Positions 8,652 to 18,498 of a stretch of 64,000 nt of DNA are shown here, piece by piece (position 1 is the first letter of the stretch; each line of letters opens with the position of its first letter). The notes beneath the pieces were generated by a model. The model was given only the letters and a program-made list of their open reading frames with translations. It searched no databases and was not told the origin of the DNA. This DNA is from Agrobacterium tumefaciens (lineage in GTDB: Bacteria > Pseudomonadota > Alphaproteobacteria > Rhizobiales > Rhizobiaceae), in the NCBI RefSeq assembly GCF_017726655.1, contig NZ_CP072308.1, positions 62,001-126,000 on the forward strand, read 5' to 3'. The translations under genes and the position numbers were made by a program.

Positions 8652-8666
8652 CGGATAGGTTATCCG
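8652..8666. promoter_or_regulatory. Inverted repeat between AhpD-like gene and RND operon
   Basis: CGGATAGGTTATCCG: perfect 6-bp arms around a 3-bp spacer, 25 bp before the AhpD-like start codon. A plausible dimer operator; the regulator is unknown. Confidence 0.35.
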
Positions 8667-8853
8667 CGTGTGAGAACATTTGCGATAATAATGGTCTCGG
8701 TCGCGCTTTCACCGAAAATCCATTACAAATTACAAATACGTAAGAAACGGATTTGTGCGTTGCCTCGTTTCTGGCAAGCAGGAATACTGCGGACGTCCCG
8801 AAGTCTATGATTCAAGGGGCGATTTATGCTGTGATGATCAACCGGAGAACTAT

Positions 8854-10005
8854 ATGCGGGTCTGGAAACAGGTGGGTGTCAGTCTGGCCGTCGTTGGGGC
8901 AGGGCTCTGTCTCTGGGGCTTTTATTCGCCCGAGGCCCGTAATGTGCTCGCCAGCGTCGGACTTTCAAAACCGGTGCCCGGCGCCGTTGAGGTTGCGGCG
9001 GCAGGGGCATCGGCTGGCCAGAACGGCAACGGTGCGCGCCGCAGTTCCAACGCCACGCTCGTGGTGACGGCCCCGGTGAAGCGAGGCGTCGTCAACGATC
9101 GTCTGAACGCGATCGGCAATGGCCAGGCGATCCAGTCGGTCGTGGTCATGCCGCAGGTCTCCGGCACACTTGCGGAAATCCGCACTTCATCGGGACAGCG
9201 TGTGGTGAAGGGCCAGGTATTGGCGCGTCTGGATGACGACGAACAATTGATCGAACGGGACAAAGCCCAGGTCGCGCTGCGCAGTGCCGTCGAAAAATCC
9301 AATTCCTACAAGAACCTGAAATCCGTCGCCCGCCTCGACGTGCTTGATGCGCAGATCGCGGAGGAAGCTGCAAAGCTTGCGCTCAGCACCGCGGAGCTCA
9401 ATTTGAAGCGGCGCGATATCGTGGCGCCGATCAATGGCGTTGCTGGCATCGTTGCCGCCAATATCGGTGATAACGTCACGACACAGTCCACCATCGTCAG
9501 CATTGATGACCGGTCCGAAATTCTCGTCAATTTCTGGGCGCCGGAGCGTTTTGCGACGGCGATCAAGATCGGCATGCCGGTTGAGGCTACGTCCATTTCG
9601 CGGCCCGGCGAAACCTTCACCGGCGAGGTCGAGGCGGTCGACAACCGCGTGGATGAGGCGAGCCGCACCATTCGTATCCGTGCGAAGTTCGGCAATGAGA
9701 AGGACGAGCTGAGGGCTGGCATGTCCTTCGGCGTTACCATGCGATTTGCCGGCGAGACCTATGCCTCCGTCGATCCGCTGGCAGTGCAGTGGGACGCGGA
9801 AGGCTCCTATGTCTGGCGTGTCGTAGACAACAAGTCGAACAAGGTGCGGGTGCAGATCGTGCAGCGCAACCCGGACGCGGTACTGGTGAAAGCCGAGCTG
9901 GCGGAAGGCGAGCCTGTTGTTATCGAAGGATTGCAGCGCGTCAGGGAAGGCGGCGCTGTCCGCATCGGCAATGCGCCGAAGGCTGAGGAGGTTGCCAGCC
10001 AATGA
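8854..10005 (+). CDS. RND efflux periplasmic adaptor (membrane fusion protein)
   Basis: A 383-residue adaptor. The ATG at 8854 has a CGGAG ribosome site; the frame extends further upstream but without one. Residues about 5-24 are an N-terminal membrane anchor. Then come a first lipoyl half (VVVMPQVSGTLAEIRTSSGQRVVKGQVLARLDD), a short alpha-hairpin (about residues 125-165), a second lipoyl half (APINGVAGIVAANIGDNV) and beta-barrel domains to the end. The stop overlaps the pump gene start as ATGA, so the two are co-translated. It links the inner-membrane pump to an outer-membrane channel, which is not encoded here and must be shared from elsewhere. No regulator gene is adjacent. Confidence 0.9.
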   Translation: MRVWKQVGVSLAVVGAGLCLWGFYSPEARNVLASVGLSKPVPGAVEVAAAGASAGQNGNGARRSSNATLVVTAPVKRGVVNDRLNAIGNGQAIQSVVVMPQVSGTLAEIRTSSGQRVVKGQVLARLDDDEQLIERDKAQVALRSAVEKSNSYKNLKSVARLDVLDAQIAEEAAKLALSTAELNLKRRDIVAPINGVAGIVAANIGDNVTTQSTIVSIDDRSEILVNFWAPERFATAIKIGMPVEATSISRPGETFTGEVEAVDNRVDEASRTIRIRAKFGNEKDELRAGMSFGVTMRFAGETYASVDPLAVQWDAEGSYVWRVVDNKSNKVRVQIVQRNPDAVLVKAELAEGEPVVIEGLQRVREGGAVRIGNAPKAEEVASQ

Positions 10006-13000
10006 CGCAGTCGCCCTCCGGTCAGGACTCCAAGCTTGCCTTTACCGCGCTTTTCGTGCGCCGGCCCATCCTTGCGGCCGTCCTCAACACGCTTCTGGTT
10101 GTCGCCGGCCTTGCAGCCCTTGTGGGTGTTGAAGTGCGCGAACTGCCGGATGTCGACAGGCCGACGATCAGCGTCAGGACGACCTATGAGGGGGCGGCGC
10201 CTGAGACCATTGACCAGGAAGTGACGCAGACCATTGAAGGGGCGGTTGCCCGCGTCAGTGGCGTGAAATCCATCTCGTCCAATTCGCAGTTCGGCACCAG
10301 CCGCGTCACGATGGAATTTGGGGACAACGTCGATATGGCCGTCGCGGCCAATGATGTGCGCGATGCCATCGGCCGTGTGACCAACCAGTTGCCTGACGAT
10401 GCCGACGAGCCGCAGATCATCAAGGCGGATTCAGACAGCCAGCCCATCATGCGTCTTGCGGTCACCTCGTCCACGCTCAGCATGGAAGACCTGACCAAAC
10501 TGGTGGATGACGAAATTATCGACCGTCTCGCCGCTGTCGATGGTGTCGCCGATGTGGAGCTTTATGGCGATCAGGAAAAGGTTTTCCGCGTCGATCTCAA
10601 TCAGGCGGCGCTTGCCAGTCGTGGTCTGACGGTCACGGATGTTTCCAATGCGCTCGCCAGCGCCGCTCTCGATGTGCCTGCGGGATCGCTGAAAAGCGCG
10701 ACGCAGGATATCGTCGTGCGCGCCACGGCGAGCCTGACGAAACCCGAGGACTTCTCCAATCTCCTCATCAAGGACAATATCCGCCTTCGCGACGTCGCGA
10801 CCGTCATGCTTGGCGCGGATGACGAATCGACGTCGCTGCGCTCCAATGGCGTACAGGGCGTCGGCCTTGGCGTCATTCGCCAGGCGCAGTCCAACACGCT
10901 CAACATTTCCACCGGCGTGAAGGCTGCGGTCGAAACGATGTCGGCCAATCTGCCCGAGGGAACGCGCATCGTGGTAACCAGCGACGATGCGGTGTTCATC
11001 GAGGGTGCGCTGCATGAGGTGGAGATCGCGCTCGGGCTTTCGGCGGTCATCGTCGTTGTGGTGCTCTATCTCTTTCTACGCGATTGGCGCGCGACGCTCA
11101 TTCCGGCGATCACCATGCCGGTTGCGCTGATCGGCACGATCATCGCCATCTATATGGTCGGCTTTTCGGTCAATATTCTGACGTTGCTTGCCATCGTGCT
11201 TGCGACCGGCCTCGTCGTTGACGATGCGATCGTAGTGCTGGAAAACATCGTACGCCGCCGGGCGGAAGGCATGGGGCCGCGCGCGGCTGCCGTTCTCGGC
11301 ACGCAGGAGGTCTTTTTCGCCGTCATAGCGACGACCGCGACGCTTGCCGCCGTCTTCATCCCGCTCTCCTTCCTGCCGGGCCAACTTGGCGGCCTGTTCC
11401 GCGAGTTCGGTTTCGTGCTGGCCTTTGCGGTGGGCCTGTCATCCATCGTGGCTTTGACTCTCTGCCCGATGCTCGCTTCGCGCATGCTGAAGGAGGGGCT
11501 GAAGGAGCCGACCGGGCCGCTTGCGTGGTTTGGCAATGTTTTCGCTGCGACGTATAAATCGACGCTGTCCGCCTGCCTCAATAACCCGCTGATCGTCATC
11601 GTCGCTGCCGTGATCTTTTCCGGGCTGTCATGGATCGCCTTTGGCATGATCCAGAACGAACTGACGCCGCGCGAGGACCGCGCCTCTATCATGATGCGGG
11701 TCACCGCGCCGCAGGGCGTGAGCCTCGAATATACGCGCGACCAGCTGCAACGTATCGAGGAAAACCTGCAGCCGCTGCGCGACAGTGGGGAAATCCGCAA
11801 CATCTACTCCATCACCGGCATGAACGGCTCGTCCAATACTGGATTCATGGTACTGACGCTCGCTCCCTGGGCGGATCGCGAGCGCACGCAGAACCAGATC
11901 GCCGCTGACGTCACATCCGCCGCCAACAAGGTTCCGGCCTTGCGCGGCAATGCCATGCAGCCGAACAGCCTTCGCATCCGCGGCGCCGGCAATGGCTTGC
12001 AGATGGCAATGGTCGGCAGCAATTACGCGGCGCTGACGGAGGCGACGCAGAAGCTGTTGCTTTCGATGGAAGAGAGCGGTCTGTTCGACACGCCGCGCTT
12101 CGACAACGAGCCCAATCAGGCGCAGCTCTCCGTGTCCATCGACCGCGAGCGCGCCTCCGATCTCGGCATCGACATCACCGGCCTGTCGCGCGCGATGCAA
12201 TCTCTATTGGAAGGTCGCTCGATCGTTGACGTCTTCGTGGATGGCGATGCCATCCCGGTCAGGCTCTTGTCTTCCACCCGACCGATCAACGATCCCACCG
12301 ATCTTGAAAACGTGTTCCTGAAAACGGGTGACGGCAAGATCGTGCCAATGTCGGTCATCGCCTCGCTCAGGGAGAATGCGGTGGCGCCGCAGCTCAACCG
12401 CGAACAGCAACTCCCCTCTGTTGGCTTTACCGCTAACCTGAAGGACGGCGTTTCGCTCGGTCAGGCCCTGCAAAAAGTCAACGAACTGGCGCAATCCGTG
12501 ATGCCGCCCGGCGCGCGTCTGCTGCCGCTTGGCGAGGCGGCCACGCTGGAGGAAAATTCGAGCGGGATGCTGCTGACCTTCGGTTTTGCGATCGCCATCA
12601 TCTTCCTGGTGCTTGCTGCGCAGTTTGAAAGCGTGCTGAGTTCGATCATCATCATGTCGACGGTGCCGCTCGGCCTTGCCTGCGCCGTCATCGCGCTGCT
12701 CGTCACCGGCTCCAGCCTCAACGTCTACAGCCAGATCGGCCTCGTGCTGCTCGTCGGGGTGATGGCGAAGAACGGTATCCTTATCGTCGAATTCGCCAAC
12801 CATCTGCGCGATCAGGGAGCAACCGTGCGCGAGGCTATCGAAAAGGCCACCAGCATCCGTCTGCGCCCGGTCATGATGACGATGATCGCCACCATTCTCG
12901 GCGGCGTGCCGCTCGTGCTGGCGCAAGGGGCCGGGGCGGAAGCACGTATCGCACTTGGCTGGGTCATCGTCGGCGGTCTGGGTTTTGCGACGCTGGTGAC

Positions 13001-13148
13001 GCTTTATATCACGCCGGTTTCCTATCTCCTGATCGCCCGTTTCGCCAAACCGCAGGCGGATGAGGAAATTCGTCTGCATCGCGAGCTGGAACTTGCCGCC
13101 CGCCGCAAGGCGCTGGAGGAGGACAAGCCGTTGCTTGCCGCGGAATAG
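10002..13148 (+). CDS. RND-family multidrug efflux pump, inner-membrane subunit
   Basis: A 1048-residue HAE-1-type resistance-nodulation-division pump, a normal length for AcrB-like proteins. After the first membrane helix (RPILAAVLNTLLVVAGLAAL) comes the first periplasmic porter loop. The proton-relay pair is at Asp407-Asp408 (GLVVDDAIVVLEN), the same numbers as in AcrB. The second periplasmic loop and the last helices (SYLLIARF) complete the two-fold repeat. It is driven by proton import and expels drugs or host compounds together with the adaptor encoded just upstream. The C-terminal tail is charged and cytoplasmic. No outer-membrane factor gene follows. Confidence 0.93.
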   Translation: MTQSPSGQDSKLAFTALFVRRPILAAVLNTLLVVAGLAALVGVEVRELPDVDRPTISVRTTYEGAAPETIDQEVTQTIEGAVARVSGVKSISSNSQFGTSRVTMEFGDNVDMAVAANDVRDAIGRVTNQLPDDADEPQIIKADSDSQPIMRLAVTSSTLSMEDLTKLVDDEIIDRLAAVDGVADVELYGDQEKVFRVDLNQAALASRGLTVTDVSNALASAALDVPAGSLKSATQDIVVRATASLTKPEDFSNLLIKDNIRLRDVATVMLGADDESTSLRSNGVQGVGLGVIRQAQSNTLNISTGVKAAVETMSANLPEGTRIVVTSDDAVFIEGALHEVEIALGLSAVIVVVVLYLFLRDWRATLIPAITMPVALIGTIIAIYMVGFSVNILTLLAIVLATGLVVDDAIVVLENIVRRRAEGMGPRAAAVLGTQEVFFAVIATTATLAAVFIPLSFLPGQLGGLFREFGFVLAFAVGLSSIVALTLCPMLASRMLKEGLKEPTGPLAWFGNVFAATYKSTLSACLNNPLIVIVAAVIFSGLSWIAFGMIQNELTPREDRASIMMRVTAPQGVSLEYTRDQLQRIEENLQPLRDSGEIRNIYSITGMNGSSNTGFMVLTLAPWADRERTQNQIAADVTSAANKVPALRGNAMQPNSLRIRGAGNGLQMAMVGSNYAALTEATQKLLLSMEESGLFDTPRFDNEPNQAQLSVSIDRERASDLGIDITGLSRAMQSLLEGRSIVDVFVDGDAIPVRLLSSTRPINDPTDLENVFLKTGDGKIVPMSVIASLRENAVAPQLNREQQLPSVGFTANLKDGVSLGQALQKVNELAQSVMPPGARLLPLGEAATLEENSSGMLLTFGFAIAIIFLVLAAQFESVLSSIIIMSTVPLGLACAVIALLVTGSSLNVYSQIGLVLLVGVMAKNGILIVEFANHLRDQGATVREAIEKATSIRLRPVMMTMIATILGGVPLVLAQGAGAEARIALGWVIVGGLGFATLVTLYITPVSYLLIARFAKPQADEEIRLHRELELAARRKALEEDKPLLAAE

Positions 13149-13228
13149 GATCGACGCCAAACCACAAGCAGTGAAATCGCGATGCTGGACAAAGCGCTGA
13201 CCTTATCCCATACCACCTGACGAAATTT

Positions 13229-13251
13229 CGTAACGGTTCGAATCCGTTACG
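13229..13251. promoter_or_regulatory. Inverted repeat upstream of the D-lactate-dehydrogenase-type gene
   Basis: CGTAACGG and CCGTTACG form perfect 8-bp arms around TTCGAAT, 27 bp before the ATG at 13278. A second short palindrome, CGAAATTTCG (13221-13230), abuts it. The size and place fit an operator for a regulator encoded elsewhere. Confidence 0.45.
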
Positions 13252-13277
13252 GGCAGATGTTGGGGCGGAGACGGACG

Positions 13278-14690
13278 ATGGCGCTGAAGGATGTGGTGGC
13301 GGGTAAACGGAACGAAGAAGGTATCGCGTCTGCGCTCGCGGTGCTGAAGCAGCAGCTGGGCGAGAAAGTCCAGACCGGCCAGGCGTTTCGCGAGCAGCAC
13401 GGCCACACCACTACCTATTTGACCCTGCAGGCGCCAGACGGCGTCGTCTTTGCCGAGAGCGCCGATGATGTGAAGGCTGTGGTGAAGGCCTGCGCGCACT
13501 ATAAGGTGCCCGTCATTCCCTTCGGGACCGGGTCTTCGCTGGAAGGGCAGGTGAATGCGCCCAGCGGCGGAATCTGCATCGATTTCAGCCGGATGAATCG
13601 TATCATTGAGGTGAATGCCGAAGATCTTGACGTGACGGTGGAGCCGGGCGTAACGCGCGAAGATCTTAATGTCTATCTGCGCGATACCGGCCTGTTCTTC
13701 CCGATCGATCCGGGCGCGAATGCCTCGATCGGTGGCATGGCTTCGACACGCGCTTCCGGCACCAATGCCGTGCGTTATGGCACGATGAAAGACAATGTGC
13801 TCGCGGTCACCGCCGTCGTTGCCAATGGCGAGGAGATCCGCACGGCGCGCCGCGCCCGCAAGTCTTCTGCCGGCTACGATCTGACACGGCTCTTTGTCGG
13901 CGCTGAAGGCACACTTGGCGTGATCACGTCCGTAACGCTGCGGTTACAGGGTATCCCGGAAAAGATCGTGGGCGGTGTCTGCACCTTCGACAGTATCAAG
14001 ACTGCCTGCGACGCCGTCATCATGACGATCCAGATGGGCGTTCCGGTCGCCCGCATCGAATTGCTTGATGAGGTGCAGGTGCGCGCCTGCAACGCCTATT
14101 CCGGCCTGAACTATGCGGAGAAGCCGACGCTCTTCGTGGAGTTCCACGGCACGGAAGAGACGGCGGCGCTGCAATCGCAGCAGTTCGCCGAGATCGCAGC
14201 GGAATGCGGCAGCGTCGATTTTCGCTGGACGGGCGATGCTGCCGAGCGCGCCAAGCTCTGGAAGGCGCGTCACGATGCCTATTGGGCGTCGCGCGCGCTT
14301 GCTCCCCATCTTGATGGTCTCTCCACCGACGTTTGCGTGCCGATCTCGCGGCTGGCCGATTGCGTGGTGGAAACGCAGCGGGATATTGCCGAGAACGGCT
14401 TTCTGGCGCCGATCGTCGGCCATGCGGGTGACGGGAACTTCCATGTGCTTATTCTGTTCGATGGCAAGGATGCCGAAAGCGTCGCGAAGACGGAAGCCTT
14501 TGTCGCCCGCCTCAACCGCCGCGCGATCGCCATGGACGGCACGTGCACCGGCGAACACGGCATCGGCCAGGGCAAGATGAGTTTTCTCGCCGAAGAGGCC
14601 GGCAATGCACTGGATGTGATGCGCGCCATCAAAACGTCGCTCGATCCCGACAATATCTTCAATCCGGGCAAATTGTTCCGGCTTGTCTGA
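13278..14690 (+). CDS. FAD-linked oxidase, D-lactate dehydrogenase (cytochrome)/GlcD type
   Basis: A 470-residue flavoprotein. The FAD-binding type 4 domain spans about residues 45-225, with the signatures PFGTGSSLEGQ and DPGANASIGGMASTRASGTNA; the FAD-oxidase C-terminal domain follows to the end, with the metal-site-like GHAGDGNFHV and the conserved GTCTGEHGIG. This order and length match D-2-hydroxyacid dehydrogenases such as LDHD and GlcD, which pass electrons to the respiratory chain. Substrate (D-lactate, glycolate or D-2-hydroxyglutarate) is not decidable. The ATG at 13278 follows a GGCGGAGA site. Probably monocistronic, with a clear inverted repeat in its upstream region. Confidence 0.85.
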   Translation: MALKDVVAGKRNEEGIASALAVLKQQLGEKVQTGQAFREQHGHTTTYLTLQAPDGVVFAESADDVKAVVKACAHYKVPVIPFGTGSSLEGQVNAPSGGICIDFSRMNRIIEVNAEDLDVTVEPGVTREDLNVYLRDTGLFFPIDPGANASIGGMASTRASGTNAVRYGTMKDNVLAVTAVVANGEEIRTARRARKSSAGYDLTRLFVGAEGTLGVITSVTLRLQGIPEKIVGGVCTFDSIKTACDAVIMTIQMGVPVARIELLDEVQVRACNAYSGLNYAEKPTLFVEFHGTEETAALQSQQFAEIAAECGSVDFRWTGDAAERAKLWKARHDAYWASRALAPHLDGLSTDVCVPISRLADCVVETQRDIAENGFLAPIVGHAGDGNFHVLILFDGKDAESVAKTEAFVARLNRRAIAMDGTCTGEHGIGQGKMSFLAEEAGNALDVMRAIKTSLDPDNIFNPGKLFRLV

Positions 14691-14781
14691 TCATTCTCAC
14701 ATTTGATTGGTACAAAAGGCTGCTTGCCGTTAAGGCAGAAAAGAATAGGTTTGCAGCGTTCGCGAAGGGAGATGCAGGTCA

Positions 14782-17700
14782 GTGCTCGGACGTATTCTGG
14801 TTTTTCTGGGCGGACTGCTGGCCTTGGTGCTGTTTTCGGCGCTGCTCATTCCCTATTTTGTCGACTGGACCGATTTCCGTCGTGATTTTGAAGACCAGGC
14901 AAGTCGTATCCTTGGCAAGAAAGTCGTCGTACACGGCCGCGTCGAGGCCCGTATCCTGCCTTTCCCGTCGGTAACGCTGCATGATGTGCGCGCCGGAACG
15001 GATGCGGATGGATCGCCGCTCATTCAGGTTGCGCGGTTCTCCATGGATGCCGAGCTTGCGCCTTTTCTTTCTGGCGAAGCGCGCATCTTCGACATGCGCA
15101 TCGAAGAACCCAAGGCCAAGATAAGACTGCTGAAAGACGGTACGCTGGACTGGATGCGGGGTAGCCGTGCCGAAATCCCGGCGCGCACCGTGGTTCTCGA
15201 AAGCGTACAGATCGAAGGCGGGCAAATCGAATTCATCGATGAGCAGTCTGGCCGAAACCGTATCGTGACGGGCCTCAACGCCGATATGTCTGCAAATTCT
15301 CTCGCCGGCCCCTGGAAAGCCGAGGGGCGCGCGGCTGTCGACGGGCACCCCGGTTCCTTCTCCCTCTCCAGCAGCGAGCCGGATTATGCCAATGGCCGCA
15401 TGGGTCTCAGGCTGCGCCTTGTGCCGGATGAACATCCTGTCGAGGTCGATCTCGATGGTGCGATCGCCGCAACGGCGGGAAAGCCGGCCTATAGCGGATC
15501 CTTTGCCTTCACCTTCCGCGAAGATCAGAAACAGAAGCAACAGCAAGCCGGACAATCGATCTTTTCCTCACCGCGCACCCGTGGAAGCTTCGAGCTCACC
15601 AATGAGAGCGTGCGAATTTCGAGCTACCGCATGGAGCTTGGCGGCAGCGAAAATCCTTACGTCGTGACGGGGGAGGCAACGCTTGATACCGGCGCCAAGC
15701 CGGAATTCCTGCTGACGGCCGACGGCCAGCAGATCGACGTCGCGCGCTTTGCGCCGCCTGTCGTGCAGACGGGCAAGACGTCGCGCCAGCCGACCGTATC
15801 CGTCCGTCAGCGCATCGAGGCATTTGCCGCGATGGTGGCGCGCATTCCGGTGCCGCCTGTGCCGGGGAAGGCAAGCATCAGCCTTCCAGCGCTGGTGTCC
15901 GATGACACGACAATCCGCGACATCCGGCTGGATGTTCGCCCGGATGGCAGCGGCTGGCAGGTGGTGAATGCCGTGGCGACGCTGCCGGGCAGGACGCAGC
16001 TGGAAGCGAAGGGATCGCTGACGCTGCTTGGCGGTCCGGCTTTCAACGGCAATATGCTGCTCGCCTCCAACCAGCCCTCGGGGCTGGCGAACTGGCTTTC
16101 CGGCTCAGTCGATCCGGCAATCCGCCAGCTCAACGCCGCCGGTTTCTCTGCCGATGTCTCGCTGACGACGCTCAACCAGCGTTTCGATAATCTGGAACTT
16201 GCCATCGGAGACGCATCGCTGAAGGGCGCTCTGGAGCGACGCTCGGACGGCAAGGAGTCCAATCTCTCCATCGATCTCTCGGGCAACGAAATCGATCTCG
16301 ACGCGCTGAGGGCGCTCGGCAGTCTGGCGCTTGGCGATCAGGTCGGCGGTTCCGTCCTCGATCATCGCATTACCGCGAAATTCAAGGCCGACCGCTTCAA
16401 TATGGCCGGCGTGACCGCCAACAAGGTCGAGACAACCTTTAATATTGCAGGAGGTGTGCTCTCGCTTGAAAACATGACGGCCGGCGATATCGCCGGTGCG
16501 GAAGTGAAGGCTAGGGGAGAGTTGCAGGGTTCGCTGCTCAAATATGCGGGAAAGGGCACGGTAAACCTGCATGCGGCGGATATGCAGCCATTGTTCGCCA
16601 TGCTGCAGCAGAAGTTGCCTGACCATCCGTTCCTCAGCCGCCTGGCGGCGAGCGCGCCCTGGTATGCGAATTCGGACCTTGCCGTTGACGTTTCGGTCAA
16701 CAGTGAAAATGGCGGCGCTAATGTCGCCGTTTCCGGCACCGTCAATGGCAGCCGGCTTTCAGCCGTTGCCAAGATGCCGGATTTCCTGTCGATAACAGAC
16801 GATACGGCCATGTCGCTGGAAGCCGTCCTGAAGAACCAGTCGACCGCGATCCTGTTTGGTCAGGCCGGTCTCAATCCGTTGCCTTTCGATGCGGATGGGG
16901 AGGGGCTCCTGTCCCTCAAACTCAATGGCACGCTCGGCTCGCCTGCCCAGACAGAATTGCGCTTCTCTACCGAACGCACACATTTTTCGATGAACGGTTC
17001 CTTCTCCGTGGCCGCCGGCAATTTCGGTGAAGGCAGCGCGGATGTCGCGCTCGAAAGTGCTGATATCGAGCCCTATCTCATCATGAACGCCGTTGGCCTG
17101 CCGCAGCTCGGCGGTGGTCTGGCAGTGAAGACCAATGCGAAAGTCACCGTTGATGGGCAGAAGATTGCTATGTCGTCCATCGGCGGCCAGGTGGGCGGAA
17201 ATCCATTCTCGGGAAATCTGGCGTTCCAACGCGCCGCGCCCTATCCCGTCGACGGTGACCTTTCCTTAAGGACGGTCGATCTCGCCTGGCTGGGAGACGC
17301 GATGTATGGCCCGGTGATCGATCCGGAGACCGGCGCGCTCAACGCCAAGCCGCTCGCCATGGCCGCGTTCCCGCAGCTCAAGGCGTCGCTGGCGCTGAAA
17401 GCGGAGAGCTTCGAGGCCGGTCCATTGGGCACCGTGACGGGTCTTTCGACGAGGGTCACGCATGATGCCGGCTCACTCTCGCTCGATGATGTCAGCGGCA
17501 CCTTTATGGGCGGCAAGCTCACGGGTCGCCTTGCCATGTCGACCGGCGAGGGGGCAGGAATTTTCCGCACCAAGATTGCGGTGACCGATGCAAACCCGGA
17601 GCCCATCCTGTGGGCCAATGCCAACGGCCCGGTTGCGACGGGCAAGGTCGCTATCGACCTGACGGCGGAATCGACGGGTAAAAGTGTTGCTGAAATGCTC

Positions 17701-18498
17701 AAGGCAGCGGGTGGCTCTGGTGAAATCCGGGCGGGCGGGCTTGTCGTCAAGGGTCTCAACCCCGGCGCTCTTGCCCCGATCCTGCAGGCAGCGGACGGCT
17801 TGCAGCAGCCGATCGACGCGCCGAAGGTGCGTCCGCTGGTGGATCAGACGCTGTGGCAGGGCGAAATCGGACTTGGGGATGTGGCGTTGCCATTCTCGTT
17901 GAACGGCGGTGCGCTTCATTTCCAGAACCTGCGCGCTGGCATCGATCCCGTCACGCTGACGGCCGATGCGAGCGTCGATCTGGCGGCTTCCACTGTGAAC
18001 GGTGACCTCGATCTCCTGTTCAATCCCGGCACCGAAACGGTCGCAGGGGCCGAGCCTTCGGTGCGTCTCAACTATAACGGCCCGCTTGCCGCTCCGGCTT
18101 TGACGACGGATGTGTCCGCGCTCAGCAATTTCCTCTCGCTGCGAGCGTTCGAAAAGGAACGTCGCCGGGTGGAGGCCATGCAGGCGAGCGTTCTTGAAAA
18201 GCAGCGGCTGCGCCGCGAAGTCGTACTCTACCGCTCGCAGGCGGCAGAACGGCAGGCCGCAAAGGAGCGGGCGGAGGCGGAAGCCAAGGCGCGGGCGGAA
18301 GAGGAAGCCCGCCAGAAGGCGGCAGCCGAAGAGCGCCTGCGCCAGGAAAAGGAACAGCAGGAGCGGCTGCAACAGCAACAGCAGCAACAGCAGCAACAGC
18401 CGGCACCGGAGCGACAATCCGCCCCGGCCCTCGTCGTACCACCGACAGAAGACGCGATACGGCAACTCGCGCCGGGAGCACCGGCTGCGACGCCATAA
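14782..18498 (+). CDS. AsmA-family protein with Gln-rich tail
   Basis: A 1238-residue protein starting at GTG 14782. One N-terminal membrane helix (ILVFLGGLLALVLFSALLIPYFV) is followed by the AsmA motif (FRRDFEDQASRILGKKVVVHGRVEARILPFPSVTLHDV), a long beta-rich periplasmic body and an AsmA C-terminal region (about residues 880-1120). Residues about 1135-1205 form an Ala/Glu/Arg/Lys coiled coil, then a glutamine run encoded by CAG/CAA repeats (about 18355-18402) and a Pro-rich end. AsmA-like proteins are now viewed as bridge-like lipid carriers or outer-membrane homeostasis factors; that is family knowledge, not shown here. The repeat-encoded tail is likely variable between strains. The next gene lies 450 bp on, in the opposite strand. 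Confidence 0.85.
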   Translation: MLGRILVFLGGLLALVLFSALLIPYFVDWTDFRRDFEDQASRILGKKVVVHGRVEARILPFPSVTLHDVRAGTDADGSPLIQVARFSMDAELAPFLSGEARIFDMRIEEPKAKIRLLKDGTLDWMRGSRAEIPARTVVLESVQIEGGQIEFIDEQSGRNRIVTGLNADMSANSLAGPWKAEGRAAVDGHPGSFSLSSSEPDYANGRMGLRLRLVPDEHPVEVDLDGAIAATAGKPAYSGSFAFTFREDQKQKQQQAGQSIFSSPRTRGSFELTNESVRISSYRMELGGSENPYVVTGEATLDTGAKPEFLLTADGQQIDVARFAPPVVQTGKTSRQPTVSVRQRIEAFAAMVARIPVPPVPGKASISLPALVSDDTTIRDIRLDVRPDGSGWQVVNAVATLPGRTQLEAKGSLTLLGGPAFNGNMLLASNQPSGLANWLSGSVDPAIRQLNAAGFSADVSLTTLNQRFDNLELAIGDASLKGALERRSDGKESNLSIDLSGNEIDLDALRALGSLALGDQVGGSVLDHRITAKFKADRFNMAGVTANKVETTFNIAGGVLSLENMTAGDIAGAEVKARGELQGSLLKYAGKGTVNLHAADMQPLFAMLQQKLPDHPFLSRLAASAPWYANSDLAVDVSVNSENGGANVAVSGTVNGSRLSAVAKMPDFLSITDDTAMSLEAVLKNQSTAILFGQAGLNPLPFDADGEGLLSLKLNGTLGSPAQTELRFSTERTHFSMNGSFSVAAGNFGEGSADVALESADIEPYLIMNAVGLPQLGGGLAVKTNAKVTVDGQKIAMSSIGGQVGGNPFSGNLAFQRAAPYPVDGDLSLRTVDLAWLGDAMYGPVIDPETGALNAKPLAMAAFPQLKASLALKAESFEAGPLGTVTGLSTRVTHDAGSLSLDDVSGTFMGGKLTGRLAMSTGEGAGIFRTKIAVTDANPEPILWANANGPVATGKVAIDLTAESTGKSVAEMLKAAGGSGEIRAGGLVVKGLNPGALAPILQAADGLQQPIDAPKVRPLVDQTLWQGEIGLGDVALPFSLNGGALHFQNLRAGIDPVTLTADASVDLAASTVNGDLDLLFNPGTETVAGAEPSVRLNYNGPLAAPALTTDVSALSNFLSLRAFEKERRRVEAMQASVLEKQRLRREVVLYRSQAAERQAAKERAEAEAKARAEEEARQKAAAEERLRQEKEQQERLQQQQQQQQQQPAPERQSAPALVVPPTEDAIRQLAPGAPAATP

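Noticed and set aside
5874..8810. Long plus-strand frames opposite uvrD
   Set aside because: Shadow frames caused by high GC; the helicase on the other strand has all its motifs.
18355..18402. Tandem repeat suggestive of a CRISPR or minisatellite
   Set aside because: It is an in-frame CAG/CAA glutamine tract inside the AsmA-family gene, with no repeat-spacer pattern.
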